In this document: positions 35,915-46,850 of the stretch, piece by piece | Position numbering within the stretch: the stretch's first letter is position 1 | Layout: every line of letters starts with the position of its first letter | Notes under the pieces: generated by a model | What the model was told of the DNA's origin: nothing | What the model saw: only the letters and a program-made list of their open reading frames with translations | Database searches by the model: none | NCBI RefSeq assembly: GCF_001611675.1 | Contig: NZ_CP014766.1 | Location: forward strand, 2,914,001 to 2,978,000 | Length of the DNA: 64,000 nucleotides | DNA from: Pontibacter akesuensis | GTDB lineage: Bacteria; Bacteroidota; Bacteroidia; Cytophagales; Hymenobacteraceae | Direction of reading: 5' to 3' | Position numbers and translations under genes: made by a program

Positions 35915-37894
35915 ATGAGTCATCACCGACAGCTTGCAGCCATCATGTTCACCGATATTGAGGGGTACAGTGCTACCATGCAGTACAGTGAACAGCAGGC
36001 TATATTTCTGAAGAACCGGCACCGCGAAGTGCTGCAACAAGAGCATGAGCGGTACAATGGGCGCATCGTGCAGTATTATGGCGACGGCACTCTCAGTATT
36101 TTCCAGAGTGCCGTGGAGGCGGTGGAGTGCGCGCTAGCCATGCAGCTCGCTTTCCGGCAGGAGCCCCATGTACCTGTGCGGATGGGCCTGCATATGGGCG
36201 ATGTGATCTTTGACGACGACCAGCTGTTCGGGGATGGCGTTAACCTGGCCTCCCGCATCGAGACGCTTGGCGTGGCTGGCAGCGTGCTCATTTCTGATAA
36301 GATCAACGATGAGATACTGAATCATCCTGAATTTAAGACAAGATCGGTTGGAACCTACCAATTCAAGAACATTGAGCGGAAGGTGGAGGTATTTGCGCTG
36401 GACCATGAGGGGCTGGTGAAGCCGGAGCCCAATACACTGCACGGAAAAACGGCGGAACCAAAGAAGAAGGGGTTACGGACTTCTAAAAAAGTACCTTCCA
36501 AAAGTATAGCCGTGCTGCCCCTTGTCAACATGAGCAACGATCCGGAGCAGCAGTACTTCGGCGACGGCGTGGCAGAGGAAATCATCAACTCCCTGTCTAG
36601 CCTGAAGGACCTGAAGGTGGCTGGGCGCACCTCTTCGTTTAAGTTTGACAGGAAAAATGTGGACCTGCGTGAGGTAGGGGAGAAACTGGGCGTGAGCACC
36701 GTGCTGGAGGGCAGCGTGCGCAAGCAGGGCAACCGCCTGCGCATTACGGTGCAGCTGATAAAGGTGGATGATGGCTTCCACATCTGGTCGCAGCGGTACG
36801 ATAGAAGCATGGATGATATTTTTGCCATTCAGGATGAGATTGCGCTGGCCATTACCGAGAAAATGAAGGTGACGCTGTTGGAAAAGGGGCGCAGCAAAAT
36901 CAGCAAGAACACCACCCAAAACACAGAAGCGTACGAGCTGTACCTGAAAGGCCGCTTTTATGTGAACAGGCGCGGTGCCTCCATCCTCACCGGCATCGAC
37001 TACTTTCAGAAGGCCATTGAGCTGGACCCGAACTTTGCCCTGGCGCACACCGGCTACGCAGATGCGAACCTGATGGCCGGCCTCTACGGCTTGCTGCCCC
37101 CCAGGAAAGTGATGCTAAAGGCAAAAAACTCGGCTGAGAAGGCGCTGCAGCTTGACCCGACGCTGTGTGAGCCTTATTGCTCGCTGGGGCTATACCACTG
37201 CTATGAGTGGAACAAGAAGGAAGCGGAGAAGTATTTCCGAAAATCGCTGGAGATTAACCCGCGGTATGCGCAGACGCATGTGTGGTACGGCCTTAACTAC
37301 CTGACCTGGATGAAAGGTGATTTCGCGAAGGCAGAAGAGCACGGTAGAATCGCCATCAAACTGGAGCCGCTCAGCGCCATCTGCTTTGGGATTTACGCCC
37401 AGATATTGCACGCGGGTGGCAAGTATAAGGAAGCCTTGGCCGCCTGCGAAACGGGCTTGGAACTGGATTCAGGGTCGTTCCTGTGCCACCTGTACCTAGC
37501 CTACTCCTACCTTTTCCTGGGCAGGCTCGAGGAGGCACACACGGTATTGGAGCGGCTGATGAAGTTCTCTAACAAGCATAGCCTGGTGCAGGGCGCGCTG
37601 ATCATGACGCTGTGCAAAATGGAGAAGTATGACGAGGCAAAAGCGCTGCTCAACGACCTGAAGGAAAGGGCGAAGCGGGAGTTTATCATCTGTACCGTTA
37701 TCGGGGTGGCCGCCGGCTGGCTGAGCCAGGATCTGGACGATGCCTTCTATTACTTTGAGAAAGGCTACGAGGAGCACGACCCGCTGCTGCTTTCGCTAAA
37801 GCACGAAAGCTGGGTGGCACCCGCAGTCCGCAACGACCCCCGCTACCAAAAACTGCTTGACAAAATGAGCACCCCGAACAAACTGACAGTGTAG
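35915..37894 (+). CDS. Class III nucleotide cyclase with TolB-like and TPR domains
   Basis: 659 residues. Residues about 5-165 are a class III cyclase domain with both metal-binding Asp (Asp14 in MFTDIEGYS, Asp57 in YYGDG) and the transition-state Asn110 and Arg114 (GDGVNLASRIET). It should therefore be active. The two base-recognition positions, usually Lys and Asp/Thr for ATP or Glu and Cys for GTP, appear to be Gln53 and Gln103, so the nucleotide used is open. Residues about 195-330 are a TolB-N/FlgO-like domain (KSIAVLPLVNMSNDPEQQYF). The rest is TPR repeats (ALAHTGYADANLMAGL onward). No membrane segment. Homologues with this layout are widespread in Bacteroidota; the role is unknown. Confidence 0.9.
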   Translation: MSHHRQLAAIMFTDIEGYSATMQYSEQQAIFLKNRHREVLQQEHERYNGRIVQYYGDGTLSIFQSAVEAVECALAMQLAFRQEPHVPVRMGLHMGDVIFDDDQLFGDGVNLASRIETLGVAGSVLISDKINDEILNHPEFKTRSVGTYQFKNIERKVEVFALDHEGLVKPEPNTLHGKTAEPKKKGLRTSKKVPSKSIAVLPLVNMSNDPEQQYFGDGVAEEIINSLSSLKDLKVAGRTSSFKFDRKNVDLREVGEKLGVSTVLEGSVRKQGNRLRITVQLIKVDDGFHIWSQRYDRSMDDIFAIQDEIALAITEKMKVTLLEKGRSKISKNTTQNTEAYELYLKGRFYVNRRGASILTGIDYFQKAIELDPNFALAHTGYADANLMAGLYGLLPPRKVMLKAKNSAEKALQLDPTLCEPYCSLGLYHCYEWNKKEAEKYFRKSLEINPRYAQTHVWYGLNYLTWMKGDFAKAEEHGRIAIKLEPLSAICFGIYAQILHAGGKYKEALAACETGLELDSGSFLCHLYLAYSYLFLGRLEEAHTVLERLMKFSNKHSLVQGALIMTLCKMEKYDEAKALLNDLKERAKREFIICTVIGVAAGWLSQDLDDAFYYFEKGYEEHDPLLLSLKHESWVAPAVRNDPRYQKLLDKMSTPNKLTV

Positions 37895-38007
37895 TAGGCA
37901 TATGCCAGTTGAAAGTACAGGCGTTAAGCTGCTTTATACTTCCGCGGGCAGTTGGCACTGTTTTCTTGTTCTAATGCAGCGGCAAGTTTCCAGCCTGTAC
38001 TTCAACT

Positions 38008-39243
38008 TTAAGCAGCCGCTACGGTAACTTTTTGCATTCGCTCCCGCTCCATGTGCTGCACCACGAAATAAATGCCTACCGCCGTAACAGCCGACAAGCC
38101 GCCAGTGCACCACCAGAGCGTGTTAAAACCATACTTGGCGGCCAGGGTGGTGCCTAAGTAAGGGGCAATTACATGGGCAGCGGCATACGAGATGGTATAC
38201 AAACCCATGTACGCGCCGCGATTAGTAGGGCCGGAGCGTTCTGCGGTGATGGTGGCCATAAAGGGCATGGCCAGAATTTCGGCTATGCTTAGCAGCAGCA
38301 TGGCTGCGTACAGCACGCTTAGGTGCTGTGTCAGGTTGAGCAGAACAAAGGAGAGGCCCAGCACCAGCGTACCGCCCACAATCAGCAACGACTTCCGCGC
38401 GCGCTCGCCCAGCAGGTAAACCACAATCATCTCCAGCAGAAACACGATCAAACCGTTCAGGGCCAGCAAACCACCGATCTTACTTTCGGGCAGTGCATAT
38501 ACCTGGCGATAGTATAGGGGCAACGTGGAAATAAGCTGAAAAAACATCACGGCAAAAAAGCAGCAAAACACAGCGAACAACAGAAAGTAGCCGTCGCGGT
38601 ACGGAGATCGCGCGTTGGCTGGCGGCGCGGCATCCGTCGTTTCTTGCTGCTGGTGCCCCTGCTTGTTGCGAAAGTAGAAAAAGAAGAACAGCCCCGCCAT
38701 GATACAGGTAGTGCCATCAGCAATAAAAAGCCATTGGTAGGAAACAGCGGCCAGCAAGCCACCAAGCGCCGGGCCAATGGAGAAGCCCAGGTTAATGGCC
38801 ATGCGGTTAAGGGAGAAGGCACGCGTCACGTTTTCGGGGCGGGCGTAAGAGGCGATGGAGGAGGAGTTGGCCGGGCGAAGCGTGTCATTCACCAGGCTAA
38901 GTATAAACACGCCGGCTGCCAGCGCCTCAAAACTCCGCAGGCTCAGCAGCACAAAGTATAAACTGCCGCCTATCGTCAGGCTAAAGAACTGCACCTTGAA
39001 GTGCCCCACCTTATCGGTCAGCCAGCCGCCCAGAAAAGAGCCGCAAACGGAGCCAAGGCCATAGGTGCTAAGGATGATCCCGGCATCGCGTAAAGTATAA
39101 CCCAGCACCTCCGTCAAGTACACGCCCAGAAACGGCGTTACCATGGCCCCGCTGCGGTTTATCAGCATCACCAGCGACATCATCCAGGCAGGGCGGGAGA
39201 GGCCTCCAAAGGCGTTGCGGTAGAGCAGCAGTACTTTTTTCAT
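38008..39243 (-). CDS. Major facilitator superfamily exporter
   Basis: 411 residues with 12 predicted membrane helices. It has the MFS motif A-like GGWLTDKVGHFKVQF between helices 2 and 3 and a motif C-like GFSIGPALGGLLAA in helix 5, typical of drug/H+ antiporters. Closest in style to the MdtH/YttB group. Substrate unknown. It has a -7 box just upstream and is convergent with the cyclase gene without an obvious terminator between them. Confidence 0.88.
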   Translation of the reverse strand: MKKVLLLYRNAFGGLSRPAWMMSLVMLINRSGAMVTPFLGVYLTEVLGYTLRDAGIILSTYGLGSVCGSFLGGWLTDKVGHFKVQFFSLTIGGSLYFVLLSLRSFEALAAGVFILSLVNDTLRPANSSSIASYARPENVTRAFSLNRMAINLGFSIGPALGGLLAAVSYQWLFIADGTTCIMAGLFFFFYFRNKQGHQQQETTDAAPPANARSPYRDGYFLLFAVFCCFFAVMFFQLISTLPLYYRQVYALPESKIGGLLALNGLIVFLLEMIVVYLLGERARKSLLIVGGTLVLGLSFVLLNLTQHLSVLYAAMLLLSIAEILAMPFMATITAERSGPTNRGAYMGLYTISYAAAHVIAPYLGTTLAAKYGFNTLWWCTGGLSAVTAVGIYFVVQHMERERMQKVTVAAA

Positions 39244-39265
39244 AGCCGTGGCAGGTGCGTTGTGG

Positions 39266-39273
39266 CAAATGTA
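39266..39273 (-). promoter_or_regulatory. -7 element for the MFS gene
   Basis: Minus strand TACATTTG, perfect TAnnTTTG, 23 bases before the start; weak -33. Confidence 0.5.
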
Positions 39274-39308
39274 AGTTTTTGGCCTGAAAATTTAGCGCTG
39301 ACTATCAA

Positions 39309-39342
39309 AAAGCCTCACCCATTTATACTTGGGTGAGGCTTT
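39309..39342 (-). terminator. Terminator after pth with TATACTT in the loop
   Basis: AAAGCCTCACCCA and TGGGTGAGGCTTT pair over 13 bp. The loop is TTTATACT and continues into the stem as TATACTT. It lies 34 bases after the pth stop. Confidence 0.9.
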
Positions 39343-39376
39343 ATAGTGGATTGGAACGAACATAGCGTCGCCGGCA

Positions 39377-40018
39377 CTACTTCGTGTTAAACTGGTTCAT
39401 GGTGCGCTCCAGGCCAATGGTTCCGAAGGCGATGGCTGATTCGGCGGCCTTCTCAATCAGCGTCTGCAGTTCGGCCTGCTCGTCGGCGCTGAACTTGCTG
39501 AGCACGTAGTCTACCTGCTTGCCCTTGGAGTAGTCGTCGCCCACACCGAAGCGCAGGCGCGGGTAGTTTCCGTGGCCCAGCGTTTGCTCAATGTGTTTGA
39601 GTCCATTGTGTCCACCCGGGCTGCCTTTGGCGCGTATGCGCAGCTTGCCAAACGGAATGGAGATGTCGTCGGTGATCACCATCATCTGCTCGGGCGGCAG
39701 TTTCAGGCTGTTGAGGTAGTGCCCCACGGCTTTGCCGCTCAGGTTCATGTAAGTTGTCGGCTTTACCAGCACATAGGTGCGGCCTTTCGTTTTGATCTCT
39801 GTCACAAAAGAATGGCGGCTCACCTCAAAATTGCCCTCGTACTTTTTAGCCAGGTAATCCAACACCATAAAACCGATGTTGTGTCGGGTTTCAGCATATT
39901 CCGGGCCAATGTTTCCGAGACCCACGATCAGGTATTTCATACTTGTATCTTCATCAGGAGCGGCTTCAGGCGATAGCCCCAGCCACTGTTTTATACTTTT
40001 GAATGAGATGTTAGACAT
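39377..40018 (-). CDS. pth: Peptidyl-tRNA hydrolase
   Basis: Recycles peptidyl-tRNA that drops off ribosomes. The Pth domain begins MKYLIVGLGNIGPEYAETRHNIGF, including the Asn and catalytic His (RHNIGF). It continues with KPTTYMNLSGKAV, ITDDISIPFGKLRIR and KGSPGGHNGLKHIE. From the ATG at 40018 the protein has a 26-residue leader (MSNISFKSIKQWLGL); a start at the internal ATG 39940 would give a more usual 187-residue enzyme. Similar short leaders occur in Bacteroidota Pth, so I kept the longer form, with doubt. Downstream of rplY, as in many bacteria. Confidence 0.93.
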   Translation of the reverse strand: MSNISFKSIKQWLGLSPEAAPDEDTSMKYLIVGLGNIGPEYAETRHNIGFMVLDYLAKKYEGNFEVSRHSFVTEIKTKGRTYVLVKPTTYMNLSGKAVGHYLNSLKLPPEQMMVITDDISIPFGKLRIRAKGSPGGHNGLKHIEQTLGHGNYPRLRFGVGDDYSKGKQVDYVLSKFSADEQAELQTLIEKAAESAIAFGTIGLERTMNQFNTK

Positions 40019-40157
40019 AAGACGCTAGATGTAAGACTTTCAGTGAAAGCAGGAATACGGTTTAAATACGTCGGCAACCACAAATACGGATGGTTAGAGG
40101 CCTCCATATGTAAAATCCTTGTGTCTTACGCTTTTCTACAGCATTCGTAGTTAAAAA

Positions 40158-40191
40158 AAATCCTGCCCCGCTTGGAAGCAGGGCAGGATTT
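40158..40191 (-). terminator. Terminator after rplY
   Basis: AAATCCTGCCC and GGGCAGGATTT pair around a 12-base loop; the minus strand continues with eight T residues... It lies just after the rplY stop. Confidence 0.9.
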
Positions 40192-40217
40192 GAATGTATT
40201 CCGAGCCTTGGCTCAAA

Positions 40218-40802
40218 TTACTTTTTGCCACGAGACTCTTCAGCCTGTGCGCTCTTAAGAGCACGCGGAATAGTTACTGTAGCGATTGGAGCGCTTGGGT
40301 TAGTCAGGATTTCGTAGTTATCAGGTGTGATCTTCGAAACCTTGATAGACTTGCCAAGCTCCAGACCAGAGATGTCTACCATCACGTAGTCAGGTAGGTT
40401 AGCAGGAAGCGCCTTCAACTTGATCGTGCGCAGCTTAGTTACCAACTTACCACCAGCCATTACACCAGGAGAGTTGCCAACGTACTTAACAGGCACGTCT
40501 ACTTTTACCACCTTGTTATCGTTCAGCTCCAAGAAGTCAACGTGCAGCAGCATGTCGTTTACCGGGTGGAACTGAGAGGCCTGCAATACAGCTCTGTAGT
40601 GTGTGCCTTCGATGTTCAGGTCTACCTCGTGTACTTCTGGCGTGTAGATAAGCTCACGGAAAAGGATAGCAGGGGCATAGAAATGAACTTGCTCCTGGCC
40701 ACCGTAAAGTACGCCCGGTACAAAAGACTCATTACGCAGTTCTTTCGACTGCTGCTTGCCGAGATTTGCTCTTTTAAACCCTATAATCTCTAACGTTTTC
40801 AT
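40218..40802 (-). CDS. rplY: 50S ribosomal protein L25 (Ctc form)
   Basis: Binds 5S rRNA in the large subunit. 194 residues, the two-domain general-stress/Ctc form: the N-terminal L25 domain (FVPGVLYGGQEQVHFY, FLELNDNKVVKVDVPVKYVG) and the C-terminal beta domain (TIKLKALPANLPDYVMVDIS, KSIKVSKI). The final IPRALKSAQAEESRGKK is a charged tail. It lies between prs and pth on one strand, the usual prs-rplY-pth neighbourhood. Confidence 0.97.
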   Translation of the reverse strand: MKTLEIIGFKRANLGKQQSKELRNESFVPGVLYGGQEQVHFYAPAILFRELIYTPEVHEVDLNIEGTHYRAVLQASQFHPVNDMLLHVDFLELNDNKVVKVDVPVKYVGNSPGVMAGGKLVTKLRTIKLKALPANLPDYVMVDISGLELGKSIKVSKITPDNYEILTNPSAPIATVTIPRALKSAQAEESRGKK

Positions 40803-40832
40803 AAAAATGTTTTGTTAAAATATATATCGCTA

Positions 40833-40840
40833 CAAAAGTA
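40833..40840 (-). promoter_or_regulatory. -7 element for rplY
   Basis: Minus strand TACTTTTG, perfect TAnnTTTG, about 30 bases before the start; it overlaps an AAGTATA motif. Weak -33. Confidence 0.5.
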
Positions 40841-40850
40841 TAGCCGTTTT

Positions 40851-40921
40851 CGTTGATCGTTAGTCGTCTATCGTTGTTCGTCATTCACCAGGCGAATAAC
40901 GGGCAACGGAAAACGAATAAC
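40851..40921. repeat. Word-run inverted repeat between prs and rplY
   Basis: Left arm runs of CGTTGTTCGTCATTC-type words face right arm runs GAATAACGGGCAACG and AAAACGAATAAC. Imperfect long hairpin; same architecture as the gaps at 4.7, 46.8 and 54.3 kb but with a different word. Confidence 0.6.
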
Positions 40922-41850
40922 TAAATAAAAAGTGAGCTGATCGATTCGTGTGTGACCACGTTGTTGATCGCCCGGGCAAAAAGGTCTGCAAAAGACAGCA
41001 CCTTGATTTTAGAACTCTCATGCTTCAGCGGTATCGTGTCAGACACCACCAGTTCTTCCAGCACAGAGTTCTCGATGCGCTCGTAAGCCGGCCCCGAAAG
41101 CACTGGGTGCGTGGCAATGGCGCGAACTGTTTTCGCTCCTTTTGCTTTCAGCAGTTCAGCGGCTTTGGTAATGGTACCGGCGGTATCCACCATGTCATCC
41201 ACCAACACCACGTCCATTCCTTCCACATCACCGATCACCTGCATGGATGCGATCTCGTTGGCGCGTTTACGGTGTTTGTCGCAAACAACCATTTCGGCGC
41301 CAAAGTTCTTGGCAAACGCCCTTGTCCGAACCACACCGCCTACATCTGGCGATGCGAAGATCAGATCGGCGCCCAGTTCCAGCTTGCGCAGGTAAGGGAC
41401 AAAGATGGCGGAGCCATCCAGGTGGTCCACCGGGATATCAAAGAATCCCTGTATCTGTCCGGCATGCAGGTCGCAGGTCATCAGGCGGTCTGCGCCGCAA
41501 GACTGTATGGCGTTGGCCACCACCTTGGAGCCAATGGCCACGCGAGGCTTGTCTTTGCGGTCTTGGCGGGCATAGCCGTAGTACGGCATCACCACGATCA
41601 CTTTGTGGGCCGATGCGCGCTTGGCTGCATCCACCAGCAGCATCAGTTCCATCAGGTTATCAGCCGGCGGAAACGTAGACAAAACGATGAACACCTCTGC
41701 GCCACGCACTGACTCATTGTAGTGCACACCAATCTCGCCGTCGCTAAAGCGGGAGATGGTCAGGTCGCCGAGGTTAGTGCCATAAGCGGCAGCTATTTTC
41801 TCGGCCAGGTAACGGGATGCTGAACCAGAGAATATTTTAACGTGTGGCAT
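40921..41850 (-). CDS. prs: Ribose-phosphate pyrophosphokinase
   Basis: Makes PRPP from ribose 5-phosphate and ATP for purine, pyrimidine, His and Trp synthesis. 309 residues. Motifs: FSDGEIGVHYNESVRG near the N-terminus, MPYYGYARQDRKDKPR (catalytic flexible loop), the PRPP-binding DVVLVDDMVDTAGTITKAA around residues 212-230, and ATHPVLSGPAYERI. A class I, phosphate-activated enzyme by similarity. The upstream gap holds a TAGCTTTG box. Confidence 0.97.
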   Translation of the reverse strand: MPHVKIFSGSASRYLAEKIAAAYGTNLGDLTISRFSDGEIGVHYNESVRGAEVFIVLSTFPPADNLMELMLLVDAAKRASAHKVIVVMPYYGYARQDRKDKPRVAIGSKVVANAIQSCGADRLMTCDLHAGQIQGFFDIPVDHLDGSAIFVPYLRKLELGADLIFASPDVGGVVRTRAFAKNFGAEMVVCDKHRKRANEIASMQVIGDVEGMDVVLVDDMVDTAGTITKAAELLKAKGAKTVRAIATHPVLSGPAYERIENSVLEELVVSDTIPLKHESSKIKVLSFADLFARAINNVVTHESISSLFI

Positions 41851-41979
41851 AATGGTGCTAAAAAACTAACGTGTTTGGGTTGTAGGTTTTTTGATTATGC
41901 CAGCAAAGCTACCAAAATTACTGATGGCAGGCATCAAATATTTCTGATTTTTAATTAGTTACGTTCCCCTGAAAGCAAA

Positions 41980-42013
41980 AAAGAACAACACTTAAAGCAA
42001 GTGTTGTTCTTTT
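41980..42013 (-). terminator. Terminator of the tRNA-Gln gene
   Basis: AAGAACAACACTT and AAGTGTTGTTCTT form a 13-bp perfect stem with a short AAAGC loop and T runs on both sides. It follows the tRNA on the minus strand by a few bases. Confidence 0.9.
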
Positions 42014-42020
42014 TCCTGTG

Positions 42021-42093
42021 TTGTCCGACCAGGGCTCGAACCTGGACTCTTCTGAACCAAAATCAGACGTGTTGCCGGTTACACCATCGGACA
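42021..42093 (-). tRNA. tRNA-Gln (anticodon TTG)
   Basis: 73 nt. The acceptor stem TGTCCGA/TCGGACA is perfect, with discriminator A. The anticodon stem TCTGA/TCAGA encloses the loop TTTTGGT with anticodon TTG. The T arm CCAGG-TTCGAGC-CCTGG is canonical. The 3' CCA is not encoded. It has a consensus promoter upstream and a terminator downstream, so it is a monocistronic tRNA. Confidence 0.96.
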
Positions 42094-42140
42094 AGTTACC
42101 TCCCAGCTAAGGGTGGAAGCCCCGTCGCTGTTTGGTGATG

Positions 42141-42171
42141 CAAAGATAGAGAGACGATTTTAAACTGCAAA
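42141..42171 (-). promoter_or_regulatory. Promoter of tRNA-Gln
   Basis: On the minus strand TTTG, 19 bases, TATCTTTG: full match to the Bacteroidota promoter. Transcription would begin about 40 bases before the mature tRNA. Confidence 0.8.
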
Positions 42172-42199
42172 CATTTGCTGCAAAATATTTCAGAAAATT

Positions 42200-44416
42200 T
42201 TAGTCTAAAATCTGCTCCAGCGCCGTGTCATAGTGCTTTTTGGCTACGGTAATGCCACCAAAAAGCTCACCGTCGATATGGCAGTCGTGGGCTGTTACGG
42301 TTCCTAATTTCGTGAAATTCACGCCTTTATTTTGCAGTGCCTGCTCAAACGCCTGCTGTTTCTCCGGGTTAACCGAAACTACCACGCGGCTCTGGCTCTC
42401 GCCGAATAAATAAGCGTCTTTTCTGAAATCTTTATTTGTCTCGATGTCGAAGCCCAGCTCCTTCGGCATAGCAGACTCCAGTAGCGCAATGTATAAACCA
42501 CCGTCTGCCACGTCGTGCGCCGACTGGATAAGCTTCTGCTCGATTACTTCCTTCACGGCCGCCTGCAGCTTCAGTTCCTCGTCCAGGTTGAAGTATGGGG
42601 CAGGGGAGAGCTTCACTTTATGATAGGAGTACACATACTCAGAAGAGGCAATGTCATTCTGCGCATCGCCCAGCATATAGATAGCGTCGCCTGCGTTCTG
42701 GAAGGCCAGTGTCATCTTGTTGGCCTTGTTCTCCAGGATGCCCAACATACCGATGGTAGGCGTAGGGAACACCGGACCCTCATCAGACGATTGATTGTAG
42801 AAACTCACGTTGCCACCCGTTACCGGTGTGCCAAGCGCCTCACAGGCCGTGCTCATGCCTTTGATGGCACCCACGAAGTGCCAGTACACTTCCGGCACGT
42901 AGGGGTTGCCAAAGTTCAGGCAGTTGGTGATGGCCACCGGCTCTGCCCCGGAGCACACAATATTGCGGGCTGCCTCGGCTACGGCAATGGATGTTCCCAC
43001 TTCCGGATCAGCGTACACGTAGCGGCTGTTGCAGTCTACAGTTACAGCAATTGACTTATCTGTGCCTTTTACTTTAACAATCGCTGCGTCAGATGGCGAA
43101 TTAGTCGTCATGGTGGCGGTGCCTACCATGGAGTCGTACTGGCGGTACACCCAGCGCTTAGAGGCGATGTTCGGGTGCGTAGTCAGGAAGCCGGCCACAG
43201 CCTGATAATCCTCTGGCTCCTGCACCTGGTCTATGTTGAATTTCTTGGCTTCCTGGAAATAGGCAGGTTCGCGGTACTCACGGTGGTACACCGGCGCGCC
43301 GCCACCCAATACGAGGTCTTCGGCAGGTACTTCGGCTGCCAGTTCACCGTGCATGTAGTAGCGCAGTGTGCCGCCTTCGGTTACCACCCCAATCTGCTCG
43401 CAATACAGGTCCCACTTATCGCAGATGGCGTTGATCGTCTCCTCCGAGCCCTTCTTCATCACGATCAGCATACGCTCTTGGCTCTCTGACAGCAAAATCT
43501 CAAACGGCACCATGTTCTTCTGGCGCATCGGCACTTTTTCGAGCCAGATGTCCATGCCGTGCTCGCCTTTGGCGCTCATTTCCGAGGTGGAGCAGGTAAT
43601 ACCGGCAGCACCCATGTCCTGCATGCCAATTACCTCACCCGACTGTATGATCTCCAGCGTCGCCTCCAGCAGTAGCTTTTCCTGGAAAGGATCTCCTACC
43701 TGAACTGATGGCAAGTCGTTAGCCGAGTCTTCGGTAATGTCTTTAGAGGCGAAAGCCGCGCCGCCCATACCGTCTTTGCCGGTGGCAGAGCCCACAATGA
43801 ATACCGGGTTGCCTACGCCGTAAGAAGTGGCAGAGGCTGTTTCGCCCACTTTCACGATACCTGCCGAGAAGGCGTTTACCAGTGGGTTAATGTTGTAGCA
43901 CTCGTCAAAGAACAATTCGCCACCCACGGTAGGTATACCAAAGGCATTGCCGTAGTCGCCGATGCCTTTCACCACACCGCGCAACAGGCGCTGCGTTTTC
44001 TCTGATTTCGGGTTGCCGAAGCGAAGCGAGTTCAGCTGCGCAATCGGGCGGGCACCCATCGTGAAAATATCTCTGTTGATACCGCCCACGCCTGTAGCTG
44101 CGCCCTGATAAGGCTCAATGGCGGATGGGTGGTTGTGTGATTCAATCTTGAAGCTGCAGGCGTAGCCGTCGCCGATATCCACTAGTCCGGCGTTCTCCTC
44201 GCCGGCCTTGGCCAGCATGCGCGGAGAGTCTTTCGGTAGTTTCTTGAGCCAGACAATGGAGTTTTTGTATGAGCAGTGCTCCGACCACATCACCGAAAAT
44301 ATACTTAGCTCAGTGAAGTTAGGCGTGCGGCCCAGAATCTCCTTTATGCGCTCATATTCCTCTTCCAGAAGGCCAAGCTTCTGTGCTGTTTCTACTGTTG
44401 TGAGTTGTTGTTCCAC
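42200..44416 (-). CDS. purL: Phosphoribosylformylglycinamidine synthase subunit PurL
   Basis: ATP-dependent amidation of FGAR to FGAM in purine synthesis. The 738-residue protein is the small PurL of the PurL/PurQ/PurS type, which needs a separate glutaminase. Motifs: [14 protein letters not shown] with the catalytic His (about residue 48), the ATP-binding [38 protein letters not shown] and the C-terminal [17 protein letters not shown]. purQ and purS are not in the window. It is a single gene. Confidence 0.96.
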   Translation of the reverse strand: MEQQLTTVETAQKLGLLEEEYERIKEILGRTPNFTELSIFSVMWSEHCSYKNSIVWLKKLPKDSPRMLAKAGEENAGLVDIGDGYACSFKIESHNHPSAIEPYQGAATGVGGINRDIFTMGARPIAQLNSLRFGNPKSEKTQRLLRGVVKGIGDYGNAFGIPTVGGELFFDECYNINPLVNAFSAGIVKVGETASATSYGVGNPVFIVGSATGKDGMGGAAFASKDITEDSANDLPSVQVGDPFQEKLLLEATLEIIQSGEVIGMQDMGAAGITCSTSEMSAKGEHGMDIWLEKVPMRQKNMVPFEILLSESQERMLIVMKKGSEETINAICDKWDLYCEQIGVVTEGGTLRYYMHGELAAEVPAEDLVLGGGAPVYHREYREPAYFQEAKKFNIDQVQEPEDYQAVAGFLTTHPNIASKRWVYRQYDSMVGTATMTTNSPSDAAIVKVKGTDKSIAVTVDCNSRYVYADPEVGTSIAVAEAARNIVCSGAEPVAITNCLNFGNPYVPEVYWHFVGAIKGMSTACEALGTPVTGGNVSFYNQSSDEGPVFPTPTIGMLGILENKANKMTLAFQNAGDAIYMLGDAQNDIASSEYVYSYHKVKLSPAPYFNLDEELKLQAAVKEVIEQKLIQSAHDVADGGLYIALLESAMPKELGFDIETNKDFRKDAYLFGESQSRVVVSVNPEKQQAFEQALQNKGVNFTKLGTVTAHDCHIDGELFGGITVAKKHYDTALEQILD

Positions 44417-44668
44417 GTTTTGTCTGGCTTATGTAACGGATTAACAAAAGTAGGAAACTATACTTTAACACCACAGCAGAACATGCGGCTTTTTGCAAAC
44501 CCGCCCTGAGGGAGGGTGAATTTTAAGAGTGTTTTGTATTAAAGAGGTATGATTTTGCAACCTCTCCGGATCGCGAAAAATACTTAGTTTTTTCTATGTT
44601 GAATCTGTCACCCGCCGGAAGTTTATGCGTACAAAAAATTCGCCGTACATCTTACCGTATTCCAACCT

Positions 44669-44893
44669 ATGACAGTAACGAATCCCGACCTGATTGTGAC
44701 AACCTGTGGCCGCGCCCTCGACCTAAGCAACACCGAACTGGTTATAGAGCGGTCCAACAGCCTTTTCAGCTACAACATACACAAGCTAAAGTCGGGGGAG
44801 TATGTGATTGCTGAGAAGTTTTACGCCAACCCCTTCAACAACCGCTACATTCTGCTGAACGACGACCAGATAGAGCTGCTGAAAAACCTGTAA
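44669..44893 (+). CDS. Small hypothetical protein
   Basis: 74 residues, no signal peptide, no known family. The protein is compact and mixed alpha/beta: MTVTNPDLIVTTCGRALDL, then LFSYNIHKLKSGEYVIAEKF and NNRYILLNDDQIELLKNL. Normal GC content and a protein-like residue pattern support a real gene. The regions on both sides hold no other genes. Confidence 0.6.
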   Translation: MTVTNPDLIVTTCGRALDLSNTELVIERSNSLFSYNIHKLKSGEYVIAEKFYANPFNNRYILLNDDQIELLKNL

Positions 44894-46754
<1,861 letters not shown>

Positions 46755-46756
46755 TT

Positions 46757-46846
46757 TGAATTAGTTACGAGTTACGAATTCCGGGTTACGAGTTAGCTTA
46801 CTGCTACTTTTAACTCGGAACTCGGAACTCAAGACTCATAACTAAT
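46757..46846. repeat. Word-run inverted repeat inside the atpD-atpC operon
   Basis: Left arm GAATTAGTTACGAGTTACGA and GGGTTACGAGTTAG faces right arm ACTCGGAACTCGGAACTCAAGACTCATAACT. It could form a long imperfect hairpin between the two cistrons and may set the ratio of beta to epsilon. Confidence 0.6.
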
Positions 46847-46850
46847 AAAG

